32,355 bases of DNA from Acidobacteriota bacterium (GTDB taxonomy: Bacteria > Acidobacteriota > UBA6911 > RPQK01 > DATIPO01). Positions within the stretch are counted from its first letter, which is position 1. Each line of letters starts with the position of its first letter. The notes under the pieces are model-generated. The model was given only the letters and a program-made list of their open reading frames with translations. It had not been told where the DNA came from and ran no database searches. This document shows, piece after piece, positions 1 through 7,309 of this stretch. The stretch spans positions 1 through 32,355 of the forward strand of contig DATIPQ010000055.1 in the NCBI GenBank assembly GCA_035471785.1, written 5' to 3'. A program made the translations under genes and the position numbers.

Positions 1-443
1 TGTGCCTGATCGAAGGCACCAACCTCTCCGAGGGACGCGGCACCACGCGCCCCTTCGAATGGGTCGGCGCTCCCTGGCTGGACGCTGAAGCTTTAGTCGA
101 GCGTCTCGATGCCCTTCAACTTCCCGGCGTACGCTTCCGTCCGCAGGTCTTTCAGCCCACCTTCTCCAAGTACGCCGGCCAGCGCTGCAACGGCCTCCAG
201 GTCCACGTTCTCGACCGCGACCAGTTCGACCCGCTGGCCACGGCCCTGCACCTCATCGCCGAGATCCGCTCCCTGCATCCCGACCGCCTCACCTTCCGCG
301 ACAGCCACTTCGACCGCCTCATCGGGGCTTCTTCGGTGCGAAGGGCTCTGCTGGCAGAGACACCCGTCGAGCAGATCGTCGCTCCCTGGAAGGGCGAAGG
401 CGCCTTCTTTGACCGGCGCCGCCGCGCCTTTCTCATTTACTGA
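1..443 (+). CDS. namZ: NamZ-type exo-beta-N-acetylmuramidase (DUF1343), C-terminal part, cut by window start
   Basis: The reading frame enters at base 3 and ends with TGA at 441-443, giving 146 C-terminal residues. The family hallmark EGTNLSEGRGTTRPFE is present near the start, followed by GAPW and later FQPTFSKYAGQ and a basic tail RRRRAFLIY. These are typical of DUF1343 proteins, which are exo-acting muramidases that release N-acetylmuramic acid from peptidoglycan fragments and are usually exported or lipid-anchored. The N-terminal half, including any signal peptide, lies outside the window. The next gene is convergent, 25 bases away. A damaged copy of the same 3' end lies about 15 kb downstream (15184-15359). 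Family call is confident; the exact substrate is not visible. Confidence 0.85.
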   Translation, partial: CLIEGTNLSEGRGTTRPFEWVGAPWLDAEALVERLDALQLPGVRFRPQVFQPTFSKYAGQRCNGLQVHVLDRDQFDPLATALHLIAEIRSLHPDRLTFRDSHFDRLIGASSVRRALLAETPVEQIVAPWKGEGAFFDRRRRAFLIY

Positions 444-468
444 CGAGGGCCGGCGCCCGGCAGCGAGG

Positions 469-1044
469 CTATTCGTGCTTAAAGCGCAAGGGAGACACCT
501 GGTGGATACCCTCTTCCTTGCGCTGCTCAAAGTCGAAGGCCTTGAAGAAGGGGCTCTCTTCGTTGTGGCAGGAGGTGCACATCGACCCGGTGACGGGAGC
601 GACAAGACCGACTGCCACCACTTCGGCGAGCTTGTACTCCTTGTTTTTGAGGCTCATGTAGGGATCCTTGATGTACTCGCTGCCGGCGCCATGGCAAGAT
701 TCGCAACCGACGCCGGCCAGTTGGGGCGTTTGCTGCATATCGACAAAGCCGCCGGGCTGACCCCATCCGGTGACGTGACATTTCAGGCATTCAGCGTCGC
801 CGGTGTAGTCTTTGTCCGGGTCGAGCCCAGCCTGTTTCTTGGCATCGCTCCGCTCTCCCGGCTTGAGGAGTTGGTAGGCCTTGGCCATCTTCGTCTCCTG
901 CCAGGACTTGAACTGCTTTAGGTGGCAGGGGTAGCATTTTTTGTTTCCTACAAAGGCATGATCGTCTGAACTTGAGGAGCCCGCCACCCCTATCAAGACC
1001 CAGGTGCCGAGGAGGAGTATCGGTAAGATGATGCTGCCTCTCAT
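469..1044 (-). CDS. exported tetrahaem cytochrome c, c554-like
   Basis: A 191-residue protein with an N-terminal signal or anchor (about residues 3-22) and four CXXCH haem c motifs: CYPCH 37-41, CLKCH 86-90, CESCH 114-118 and CTSCH 156-160. The opening pattern (VGNKKCYPCH then QFKSWQETKMAKA) is typical of the cytochrome c554 family, small periplasmic electron carriers. The ATG at 1044 has a strong ribosome site (AAGGAAGGA, 8 bases upstream). A -24/-12 promoter candidate lies at 1129-1144, giving a leader of about 75 bases. The gene stands alone on this strand, but the haem sensor kinase and sigma-54 activator encoded nearby make it a likely member of the same regulon as the cytochrome operon starting at 5396. 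Its redox partner is not known. Confidence 0.85.
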   Translation of the reverse strand: MRGSIILPILLLGTWVLIGVAGSSSSDDHAFVGNKKCYPCHLKQFKSWQETKMAKAYQLLKPGERSDAKKQAGLDPDKDYTGDAECLKCHVTGWGQPGGFVDMQQTPQLAGVGCESCHGAGSEYIKDPYMSLKNKEYKLAEVVAVGLVAPVTGSMCTSCHNEESPFFKAFDFEQRKEEGIHQVSPLRFKHE

Positions 1045-1128
1045 TATTCACATCCTTCCTTGCGGAACTGTTTGTGTTGTCAGGGGCCGGGCCTGATCGT
1101 TTCCAGCCCGTCTCCGACCCCATTCCCA

Positions 1129-1144
1129 CGCAAGTCGGCTGCCA
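1129..1144 (-). promoter_or_regulatory. candidate sigma-54 (-24/-12) promoter of the tetrahaem cytochrome gene
   Basis: Read on the - strand this is TGGCAGCCGACTTGCG. It matches TGGCACG-N4-TTGCW at 9 of 12 fixed positions, with GG and GC exactly 10 bases apart. The predicted start of transcription is near 1118, about 75 bases before the ATG at 1044. A sigma-54 activator is encoded only 0.7 kb away, which supports the call. About 33 bases further upstream, 1177-1193 reads GGGCAAGTTTTAAGCCC, whose GGGCAA half resembles the repeats at 5123-5162. The rest of the 1045-1351 gap shows nothing else I can name. Confidence 0.55.
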
Positions 1145-1311
1145 TTGCCGGCTTGCGGCCGGAAGCGATGAGAGGCGGGCAAGTTTTAAGCCCACGTGAG
1201 AAGGAACACGGCAAGACGCCCGATTCCCAACCGCTGGAATGTCGCAATCTGCCCGACCGAGCACGCCTGCCCCATCCTTTCCCAGCCTTTTGCCGCCCGA
1301 CTCGACCTATC

Positions 1312-1327
1312 TGGAATCGCAAATGCA
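1312..1327 (+). promoter_or_regulatory. weak candidate -24/-12 element before the receiver-like gene
   Basis: TGGAATCGCAAATGCA keeps GG and GC at the right 10-base spacing and matches 8 of 12 consensus positions, but the -24 box lacks the usual GGCA core. Initiation would fall near 1338, only 14 bases before the preferred ATG at 1352. It is reported because two better -24/-12 sites lie close by. It could be chance. Confidence 0.22.
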
Positions 1328-1351
1328 TCTCGTGGGATGGAGATTCCTGAG

Positions 1352-1735
1352 ATGACTTGGCCAGTACTAATCTGCGGAGAGGACCTTTCTTCGATCCAGT
1401 CCCTGCAGGCCTTGGTCGAATCGGAGGGTTTTTCGGTCGACGCCTCGATGCACCCGAGCCAGGTCGTGGGCCCTTGTCTGAGAGGCCGCTATAAGTTGGC
1501 CATCGTGGCGCTGGGGGAGGAAGATGAAAGCAGCGAGGACGAAAGGCTGGAACTGATTCGCCTGATTCACGAGATCAACCCGCGACTACCGGTGGTAGTG
1601 GTGAGCGGCCCGGAGAGTCTCCAGATCGAGCGGGAGATTCGCTCGCTGGGGATCTTCTACCTGCTGACTACGCCACTTTCCAGAAGAGAGCTGCGGGACG
1701 TGCTGCGCTGCGCCCTCGGCAGGCGGGAGAGGTAG
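1352..1735 (+). CDS. stand-alone degenerate receiver (pseudo-REC) domain protein
   Basis: A 127-residue single-domain protein with the alternating strand-helix pattern of a response-regulator receiver: VLICGED near the N-terminus, KLAIVAL as strand 3, PVVVVSG as strand 4 and FYLLTTPLSRREL as strand 5. The phospho-accepting Asp expected after strand 3 is missing (the stretch reads AIVALGEED), and the invariant Lys before Pro in strand 5 is Thr (TTP). It is therefore unlikely to be switched by normal phosphotransfer and may act by binding, for example to the neighbouring kinase or activator. ATG 1352 is chosen because GGAG lies 9 bases upstream; an in-frame ATG at 1337 is possible. It is convergent with the activator gene, with only 3 bases between stop codons. 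Confidence 0.6.
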   Translation: MTWPVLICGEDLSSIQSLQALVESEGFSVDASMHPSQVVGPCLRGRYKLAIVALGEEDESSEDERLELIRLIHEINPRLPVVVVSGPESLQIEREIRSLGIFYLLTTPLSRRELRDVLRCALGRRER

Positions 1736-1738
1736 ACT

Positions 1739-3085
1739 TTACTCGCGCTCTCTTTTGAGCCGCCGGTAGAGCGTCTTGGGATCGATGCCCAGAATCTGAG
1801 CTGCCTTCTGCTGGTTGCCTTCTACTCGTTCAAGCACCCAGTGGATGTAGCGTGACTCGACCCGTCTCAAGGGAGCCAATTCCTCTTCGCCGGCAAGCCG
1901 TCGCACGATTCTCTCGGCCGGCGAGGAGAGGATCCGCAAGTCCCAGGGCTCGATCTCGTCGGAATCGCAGAGCAAGGCTGCACGCTCGATGGTGTTCTTC
2001 AACTCACGCACATTTCCGGGCCAGCGGTGCCGCCCCAGCTCCTTCAATGCCGCTTGGGAGAGTTGTTTCGGCGATTGGCCGAAAGTCGCTTTGTCGAGAA
2101 AGTGCCGGGCCAGCAACTGTATATCGTCCTTGCGCTCCCTCAGAGGAGGCACGGAAACCACGATAACGCTGATGCGGAAGAACAGGTCCTCGCGGAATTC
2201 TCCGTCTTGGACCGCCTGAGACAGATCGGTGTTGGTGGCGGCCACGATGCGCAAGTCGGCCTGCCGGATCTTGGTCCCCCCCACTCTTCGATATTCTCCC
2301 GTTTCCAGAAAGCGCAAGAAGCTGGACTGTAGTTCGGATTCCAGAGTTCCGATCTCGTCCACGAAGAGGGTGCCCTGATGGGCGGCCTCGAGAAATCCGT
2401 GCTTGACGCCCGCGGCGCCGGTGAAGGCGCCTTTCTCGTGGCCGAAGAGTTCCGATTCCAGCAGGCCCTTGCTGAGCGAAGCGCAGTCGACGAGAACAAA
2501 TGGCGCCTCGCGGCGCCGGCTAAGCCGATGGATCCGCCGGGCCACCAACTCTTTGCCGGTGCCGCTTTCACCTTGGATGAGGATAGTCCGGTCGGAGGGT
2601 GCCACGCGCTCCACCAACCCCAGCAATCGCTTGATCTGGGCGCTCTCTCCGACGATGGCATCGCCGTGGACATCCTGGCGCAGCTTCTCTCGCAATGCGC
2701 GGTTCTCAATGGCCAAGCCTCTTTTCTCGTAGGCTTTGTGAATGGCGGCGTCGATTTCCGCCAGTTTGGCCGGCTTGACCAAGTAGTGGTAGGCGCCGGC
2801 CTTGAGCGAGTTGACAGCGGTGTCGACGGCACCGTAGGCCGTCAGCATGATGACTTCCACAGAAGCGTCGATCCGCTTTATAGCCTTGAGCGTCTGTAAG
2901 CCGTCAGAGTCGGGCAGACGGATGTCGAGCAGGACGACATCCGGCAGCGAAGCCCTAACCTGGGCCAGAGCCTTCGCCGCGCTCTCGGCCGTCTTCACCT
3001 CGAAGCCACTATGCCGAAGCTCTTTGGAGAGAGACTTCCTCAAGAGGTCGTCATCGTCTACCAGAAGCACGCGAACTCGATTCAT
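1739..3085 (-). CDS. NtrC-family sigma-54-dependent response regulator
   Basis: A 448-residue protein. The N-terminal receiver carries acidic residues VDDDD at 9-13, phospho-acceptor Asp54 (LLDIRLP) and Lys104 (VKP). The central AAA+ domain has Walker A GESGTGKE (172-179), the sigma-54-contacting GAFTGA loop (219-224) and Walker B ending LFVDEIG (about 240-246), with an arginine-rich FREDLFFR sensor region. A Fis-type helix-turn-helix ends the protein (NQQKAAQILGIDPKTLYRRL). It should use ATP to open sigma-54 promoters after phosphorylation. The ATG at 3085 overlaps the kinase TGA by 4 bases (ATGA), so the two are translationally coupled. Further in-frame sequence upstream lies inside the kinase gene and was not used. 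Likely targets are the -24/-12 sites at 1129 and 5309. Confidence 0.9.
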   Translation of the reverse strand: MNRVRVLLVDDDDLLRKSLSKELRHSGFEVKTAESAAKALAQVRASLPDVVLLDIRLPDSDGLQTLKAIKRIDASVEVIMLTAYGAVDTAVNSLKAGAYHYLVKPAKLAEIDAAIHKAYEKRGLAIENRALREKLRQDVHGDAIVGESAQIKRLLGLVERVAPSDRTILIQGESGTGKELVARRIHRLSRRREAPFVLVDCASLSKGLLESELFGHEKGAFTGAAGVKHGFLEAAHQGTLFVDEIGTLESELQSSFLRFLETGEYRRVGGTKIRQADLRIVAATNTDLSQAVQDGEFREDLFFRISVIVVSVPPLRERKDDIQLLARHFLDKATFGQSPKQLSQAALKELGRHRWPGNVRELKNTIERAALLCDSDEIEPWDLRILSSPAERIVRRLAGEEELAPLRRVESRYIHWVLERVEGNQQKAAQILGIDPKTLYRRLKRERE

Positions 3086-4977
3086 GATTCTTGGTCCCCC
3101 GTGGCCGGAATCAGCACCGTGAAGACCGTTCCCTGGCCAGCCCCGCTGGAAACGTGAATGCTCCCCTGATGCCGCCGCACGATCCACTGGGCGATGGAAA
3201 GCCCCAATCCCGTTCCCCGTCCCTCGGACTTGGTTGTGAAGAAGGGATCGAAGATATGCTCCAGATCCCTTGGCGGAATCCCGCAGCCGCTATCAGCGAC
3301 CCGCAACTGGACGAAATCGTCCCGCCGGCAAACTTCGGTTTTGATCCGCCCTCCCCGAGATACGGCCTCTTGGGCGTTGAGCAGCAGATTCAGGACCAGT
3401 TGCGAAAGCTGTCGGCGGTTGCCCGTGACCAAGCAGTCAGGGGCTCCGCAATCAGCGGAGATTTCGATGCCGCTGCGGCGGGCCTGATGTTGAACAAGCG
3501 TCAAAGCTTCGCGCACGACTTTGCCCAGAAGGACGCTCTCGACCTTGCCCGAGCCGTGCCTGACAGAAGCGCTGAGAAGCCTCTGCGTGATTTCCTTGCA
3601 GCGCTCGGCTGCTTCTCCGACCGTCGCCAGATAGTCCTTGATCTCTTCTTTTTCAGACGACTCGATCTGGCTGGAGTTCTCAACGTAACGGCTTAGCCCC
3701 TCGACACAGGTGGTGATGGAGGCCATCGGATTATTGATCTCGTGGGCCAAACCCGCGGCCAGCCTTCCCACAGCGGCCAGGCGCTCCGCCCGGCTGGCCT
3801 GGGTCTCAAAGGCCTTTCGCTCCGAGACGTTGCGCACCAGCAGAACGGCCTTGTCGATTTCGCCTTGGGAATCCCGCAGGGGGGAGAAGCAGATCTCGAA
3901 GACTCCGGACTCGGGCGCGTCTCCTCCGTTGAGATGGCCTCGCCCTTCATGGAGTTTGATTTCACACGTTACCAATTGACCGCACTCCAAGGTCTGGCGC
4001 AAAGCTGTGGCGATTTGGGGAAAGGGGCCAGCGGAATTCAGCAGTTCATCCAATTCCGAACGGCTCCAAAGGGCGTCCGCCGCTCGGTTGGTCATCTCCA
4101 CCCGGCGCATCGCATCTACCAAGATCAGGCCGTCAGGCAAGCTGTTCACGAGGGTCTGCAGGTAGGCTCTTTGACTCTGGAGGGTCTCGACCGAGGCTTT
4201 GATCCTCCCAGTCATATCTTGAAAGGAGGCCGCTAACTGGCCGATTTCGTCCGATTTCCGAAAGTCCTGAATCTCGACAGGCGATTGACCGACCTCGCTC
4301 AATGCTGCCGTGGCGCGCGTCAGTCTCTTAAGAGGAAGGATGACCAGCTTGTTCATCAGAATGCCCAGAACGATCAGGGTTGCCAAAACCATGAGACTGG
4401 CCCGGTAGAAGGAGTCGCCCAATTCGGCGCGCAGGCGATCCCTGATGGGAGCGGTGGGGAAGTCCATCACGAGCACGCCGTTGTAACGGGCGGCCGGATC
4501 GTGACAGGCGTGACACTCCGTTCGGTTGGGGACCGGAGCAGCATAGCGCAGAATATTCTCTCCCCCTAATTCCATAAATTCGGACCGCCGGGACGAGGCA
4601 GACGCACCCTCATGGCAGGGGCGGCAGCCGTCCTCCTGCAGAGTGAAGCGGAGGCCAAGATCGGCCCGATCAGAAGAGAAACGAACCTGGGCCGACAGAT
4701 CGAGCAGAAAGATGCGCTCTACCGAGGAGTTGGCGCCCAAGCGTTCAATCGAGTGCTGAAGCAGCTCCGGATGCTGGCCCATCATGGCCATCTCCAAGAG
4801 ACCTTCGAGAGCGATTCCCGCCAGTTGGTCGGCCGAAGTCCGCAGCTCGGCGAGGAGTTGGCGGCGATTAGAGCGGTAGTCGGCGATGAAGTGGAGGGAG
4901 GAGATGAGCACAATGGTAGCGATGACGCCGGAGGCGACCTTGAAGTGAAGGGTCTGAAAGACTCGAAAGCGTGCCAC
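3082..4977 (-). CDS. membrane sensor histidine kinase with a periplasmic two-haem (CXXCH x2) domain
   Basis: A 631-residue kinase from GTG 4977, chosen for its strong ribosome site (AGGAGAGG, 7 bases upstream); a longer in-frame extension begins with an unlikely, non-hydrophobic stretch. Order: membrane helix about 12-33; periplasmic domain about 34-190 with CRPCH (118-122) and CHACH (155-159); second helix about 192-215; HAMP; a PAS-like region about 270-390; H-box LAHEINNP with His412; N box ([10 protein letters not shown]); and the catalytic G boxes ([16 protein letters not shown]). The two haem motifs in the sensor region suggest covalent haem c that reads redox state or a small ligand such as NO, CO or O2; the signal itself is inferred. 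It is the cognate partner of the overlapping NtrC-type regulator and lies beside multihaem cytochrome genes. Confidence 0.88.
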   Translation of the reverse strand: MARFRVFQTLHFKVASGVIATIVLISSLHFIADYRSNRRQLLAELRTSADQLAGIALEGLLEMAMMGQHPELLQHSIERLGANSSVERIFLLDLSAQVRFSSDRADLGLRFTLQEDGCRPCHEGASASSRRSEFMELGGENILRYAAPVPNRTECHACHDPAARYNGVLVMDFPTAPIRDRLRAELGDSFYRASLMVLATLIVLGILMNKLVILPLKRLTRATAALSEVGQSPVEIQDFRKSDEIGQLAASFQDMTGRIKASVETLQSQRAYLQTLVNSLPDGLILVDAMRRVEMTNRAADALWSRSELDELLNSAGPFPQIATALRQTLECGQLVTCEIKLHEGRGHLNGGDAPESGVFEICFSPLRDSQGEIDKAVLLVRNVSERKAFETQASRAERLAAVGRLAAGLAHEINNPMASITTCVEGLSRYVENSSQIESSEKEEIKDYLATVGEAAERCKEITQRLLSASVRHGSGKVESVLLGKVVREALTLVQHQARRSGIEISADCGAPDCLVTGNRRQLSQLVLNLLLNAQEAVSRGGRIKTEVCRRDDFVQLRVADSGCGIPPRDLEHIFDPFFTTKSEGRGTGLGLSIAQWIVRRHQGSIHVSSGAGQGTVFTVLIPATGDQES

Positions 4978-5119
4978 TTTCGCCCCTCTCCTTGCTTTTG
5001 CAGATCGGGATGACCCGGCCACAGTATATGTCAGCACCGGGGTTCTCCCAAACAAGCCTGACGACAAACGACTACGCACGAAAAAACCTTCGTCCCAAGC
5101 AAGGGCAGATGAGATAGAC

Positions 5120-5162
5120 GGGCACTTTGCCCTAGCACCTCGTAGAACAGTCGGGCAAAGTG
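5120..5162. repeat. inverted repeat, candidate activator-binding (UAS) site
   Basis: CACTTTGCCC (5123-5132) and GGGCAAAGTG (5153-5162) are perfect 10-base inverted copies with a 20-base spacer, centres 30 bases (about three helical turns) apart. The left arm is also part of a small palindrome, GGGCACTTTGCCC (5120-5132). The pair sits about 150-185 bases upstream of the -24/-12 promoter at 5309, the usual distance for an NtrC-type enhancer. A hairpin role in RNA is less likely given the divergent intergenic setting. Confidence 0.42.
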
Positions 5163-5169
5163 TCAGCCT
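5154..5169 (-). promoter_or_regulatory. weak candidate -24/-12 promoter for the kinase-regulator pair
   Basis: On the - strand this reads AGGCTGACACTTTGCC, with GGC and TTGC at the correct spacing but only 7 of 12 consensus matches. Transcription would start near 5143, about 165 bases before GTG 4977. It overlaps the right arm of the inverted repeat at 5123-5162, so if real it would suggest autoregulation. It may be chance. Confidence 0.25.
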
Positions 5170-5288
5170 CGAGCACTGCCGCTGTCCTTGATCGTCCTGA
5201 GGCTGCCTCTCCCACATCGGTTATTGCTGGCGTGAATGCTGGCACTCCTCGCCGCCAGGGCGGACTGAGCTGGCCTCCAAGGCTCCCT

Positions 5289-5303
5289 CGACCGTCTCGG
5301 TCG
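5289..5303. repeat. short perfect inverted repeat just upstream of the -24 box
   Basis: CGACCG-TCT-CGGTCG is a perfect 6-base inverted repeat with a 3-base centre, 5 bases upstream of the -24 element at 5309. Position and symmetry suit a protein-binding site, possibly for a co-regulator, but there is no second copy in the window to support it. Confidence 0.25.
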
Positions 5304-5308
5304 GACTA

Positions 5309-5324
5309 CGGCATGCATCTTGCT
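5309..5324 (+). promoter_or_regulatory. candidate sigma-54 (-24/-12) promoter of the multihaem cytochrome operon
   Basis: CGGCATGCATCTTGCT matches TGGCACG-N4-TTGCW at 10 of 12 fixed positions, with the essential GG and GC at the right spacing. Transcription is predicted to start near 5335, giving a leader of about 60 bases before the ATG at 5396. It lies in the 418-base gap (4978-5395) divergent from the haem sensor kinase and its sigma-54 activator, and has a plausible upstream enhancer at 5120-5162. Confidence 0.62.
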
Positions 5325-5395
5325 GCCTGTGAGCGGGAAAAGCGTGGCTCACCGCAGGGGTGAGAGCATGACTTTTGGATTGGAGAGTGCTCGTT

Positions 5396-7147
5396 ATGAG
5401 GCGCATCTTTTTCGCGATACTTGCGGCACTTGCCGCCTTCTCACTGATCTACCTGGGTTCTCCCGACGTTGTGCGGGGGCAGTCTCCGGTTTCGCTGACA
5501 GCGGGTGTGGGAACGCCCCTGCTCGACGGGATCGAGGACCCAGGGGAGTGGACTTCCGACTCCATCACAACCTCCCGCGGAATCATGGTCAAAGCCATGA
5601 TGGACGAGGAGAACTTCTACATTCTGGCCAGATGGCCGGATTCCACAATGAGCGTTCAGCAAAACCACTGGACCTGGAACGGGTCTCAGTGGAATGCATC
5701 CGACGACGAGGACCGGATCGCGTTCATATGGGAAGTGAGGGACGAGTCGGGGTCTGCTCTAAATGGAGGAGACGGACCGTCCTGTCAAACCATGTGTCAC
5801 CCGGGTGAGGGAATGGCTCCTCGGTTCGGGCGGGTCGATGTCTGGCACGCCAAGGCGACACGGTTCTTACCTGTCGGTCATACCGACGACAAGTACTGGG
5901 ACATCGACGGACCTGACGGCCGTCACAGCGATTCCGGGTCGGGCTCCGGCGACCGCAACCGCAACGAGATGGAGACCGGGCCCCAGTTCCGGGCTGCGTC
6001 CGGACCGGGCGCCAACGTCACCTTCCTGGCCGCCGATCAGGCGGCGCTTGACGCATTCAACGCCTTCGGCACCCAACTCGGGAGCGCCGATTTGGCGGTG
6101 CCGATCGAAGAGAGCGATGAGTTTCAAGAGAACGACACCGTTGCGGGAAGGCTGCTCAGCGTCCCCACAGGAAACCGGGCCTCGGTCAGGTCGGTGGGAA
6201 GCTGGGCCGAGGGCTTCTGGACGGTGGAATTCTCCCGGAAGTTAGCCGGAGAAAACGGAGACGGGGGAATGCCCGAAGACTTTACGGCGCGTCCGGGAGG
6301 ATCGGTACGTTTCGTGTGCGAGATCTTCGACAACTTGCTCGATCACGAGAATCACAGTTTCTCGCCAGCGGGAAGCGGACCAGCCGACTTTACCGTCTAC
6401 ACGCTCAACTTTCCGCAGCCCACAAGGCTTTTCTTCGCTCAAACCGGTAATGGCGGAGGATTCGTCGCCGACCACGTCTTCACCAACCCTTCCTCCGAGC
6501 GTATGGTCAACGCCACCATGAACGTCTTCGACAACAACGGAGACCCTCTGGAGATCGACATCGAAGCGGCCGTCTCGGGTCAGGAGCCTGGACTCTACTC
6601 AAGCCTCATGCCGGGACCGCATTCCAGCGTCGAGTTCCAGATTCCGCCTCAGGGCGCGGTCACCATCAGGACTTCTGGACAAGGAGACGTTGTCGCGGGA
6701 TCGGCGGAAGTCGACGGAGACAACGCCTTTGGCGGTGTCGTGCGCTTCGAGATTCCCGGAATCGGCATCGCCGGGGTGGGCAGCAGCCAGGCTTTGGACG
6801 CCTTCATCGTTCCCGTCCGCAGAACCGCAGCGGGAATCCGGACGGGAATCGCTCTCCACCACGCTGATGATGCCGCTGCGGGCAGCCTGACCCTGCACTT
6901 GACACTCCGAGGCGAGGACGGGCTGGAAGTGGCCTCGAACACCGTGGACGATTTTCCCTTCCGCGGCCACCTGGCCATGTTCATTGACGAACTCTTCCTC
7001 GAGTTCTTCGATCCAGCTTCGGGGCCCGCCGACTTTACGGGGACTCTTACCGTGCGGGCAGAAGGAGGCCAAGTGGCGGCGACTGCTCTTGAATTGGGGA
7101 CTCAGCCAGGAGAATTCACCACCTTGCCGGTAATCCCCGTGCAGTGA
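5396..7147 (+). CDS. secreted ethylbenzene-dehydrogenase-like haem protein with CXXXCH motif and a C-terminal beta module
   Basis: A 583-residue exported protein (signal peptide about 1-29). ATG 5396 is preferred over TTG 5375 because GGAGAG lies 8 bases upstream and the signal peptide then starts properly. Residues about 31-350 resemble the ethylbenzene dehydrogenase-related domain (gamma subunit of type II DMSO-reductase-family enzymes, a beta-sandwich binding one haem): LLDGIEDPGEW, DRIAFIW, a long glycine/asparagine-rich loop and WTVEFSRKL. It adds CQTMCH at 130-135, a CXXXCH motif that could attach haem c. Residues about 351-580 form a separate beta-rich module (LFFAQTGNGGG, SSVEFQIPP, FIDELF, FTGTLTV) also seen at the C-terminus of the protein at 28379-30220. 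As first gene after the sigma-54 promoter it may be a periplasmic electron carrier for the complex downstream; that role is inferred. Confidence 0.72.
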   Translation: MRRIFFAILAALAAFSLIYLGSPDVVRGQSPVSLTAGVGTPLLDGIEDPGEWTSDSITTSRGIMVKAMMDEENFYILARWPDSTMSVQQNHWTWNGSQWNASDDEDRIAFIWEVRDESGSALNGGDGPSCQTMCHPGEGMAPRFGRVDVWHAKATRFLPVGHTDDKYWDIDGPDGRHSDSGSGSGDRNRNEMETGPQFRAASGPGANVTFLAADQAALDAFNAFGTQLGSADLAVPIEESDEFQENDTVAGRLLSVPTGNRASVRSVGSWAEGFWTVEFSRKLAGENGDGGMPEDFTARPGGSVRFVCEIFDNLLDHENHSFSPAGSGPADFTVYTLNFPQPTRLFFAQTGNGGGFVADHVFTNPSSERMVNATMNVFDNNGDPLEIDIEAAVSGQEPGLYSSLMPGPHSSVEFQIPPQGAVTIRTSGQGDVVAGSAEVDGDNAFGGVVRFEIPGIGIAGVGSSQALDAFIVPVRRTAAGIRTGIALHHADDAAAGSLTLHLTLRGEDGLEVASNTVDDFPFRGHLAMFIDELFLEFFDPASGPADFTGTLTVRAEGGQVAATALELGTQPGEFTTLPVIPVQ

Positions 7148-7187
7148 TCGGTTGCGCTTTCCAGTGATTGGGGAGGCCTCGAGGTGG

Positions 7188-7239
7188 GCGCGCGGCGGCG
7201 GCGGGATTCCCGAGAAGGGGCCCTTCGGCGCCGGCGCGC
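7188..7239 (+). other. GC-rich inverted repeat in the 162-base gap between operon genes
   Basis: GCGCGC at 7188-7193 can pair with GCGCGC at 7234-7239, extended by GGCG with CGCC after a one-base bulge. An inner GAAGG-GGC-CCTTC hairpin lies in the loop. There is no following T run, so it is not a typical terminator; it could be an mRNA-processing or attenuation structure inside the operon. By-eye folding only. Confidence 0.25.
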
Positions 7240-7309
7240 GGGATCGCGGAACCGGACGAACCGGGCAACGGGTCGCATGGGTGGCTCAACCTTGAAAGCG
7301 AGGATCGCC

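Noticed and set aside
5240-5255. TGGCAC box that looks like a -24 element (TGGCACTCCTCGCCGC)
   Set aside because: GC occurs 8 or 11 bases after GG, not 10, so spacing is wrong for sigma-54; the site at 5309 is better.
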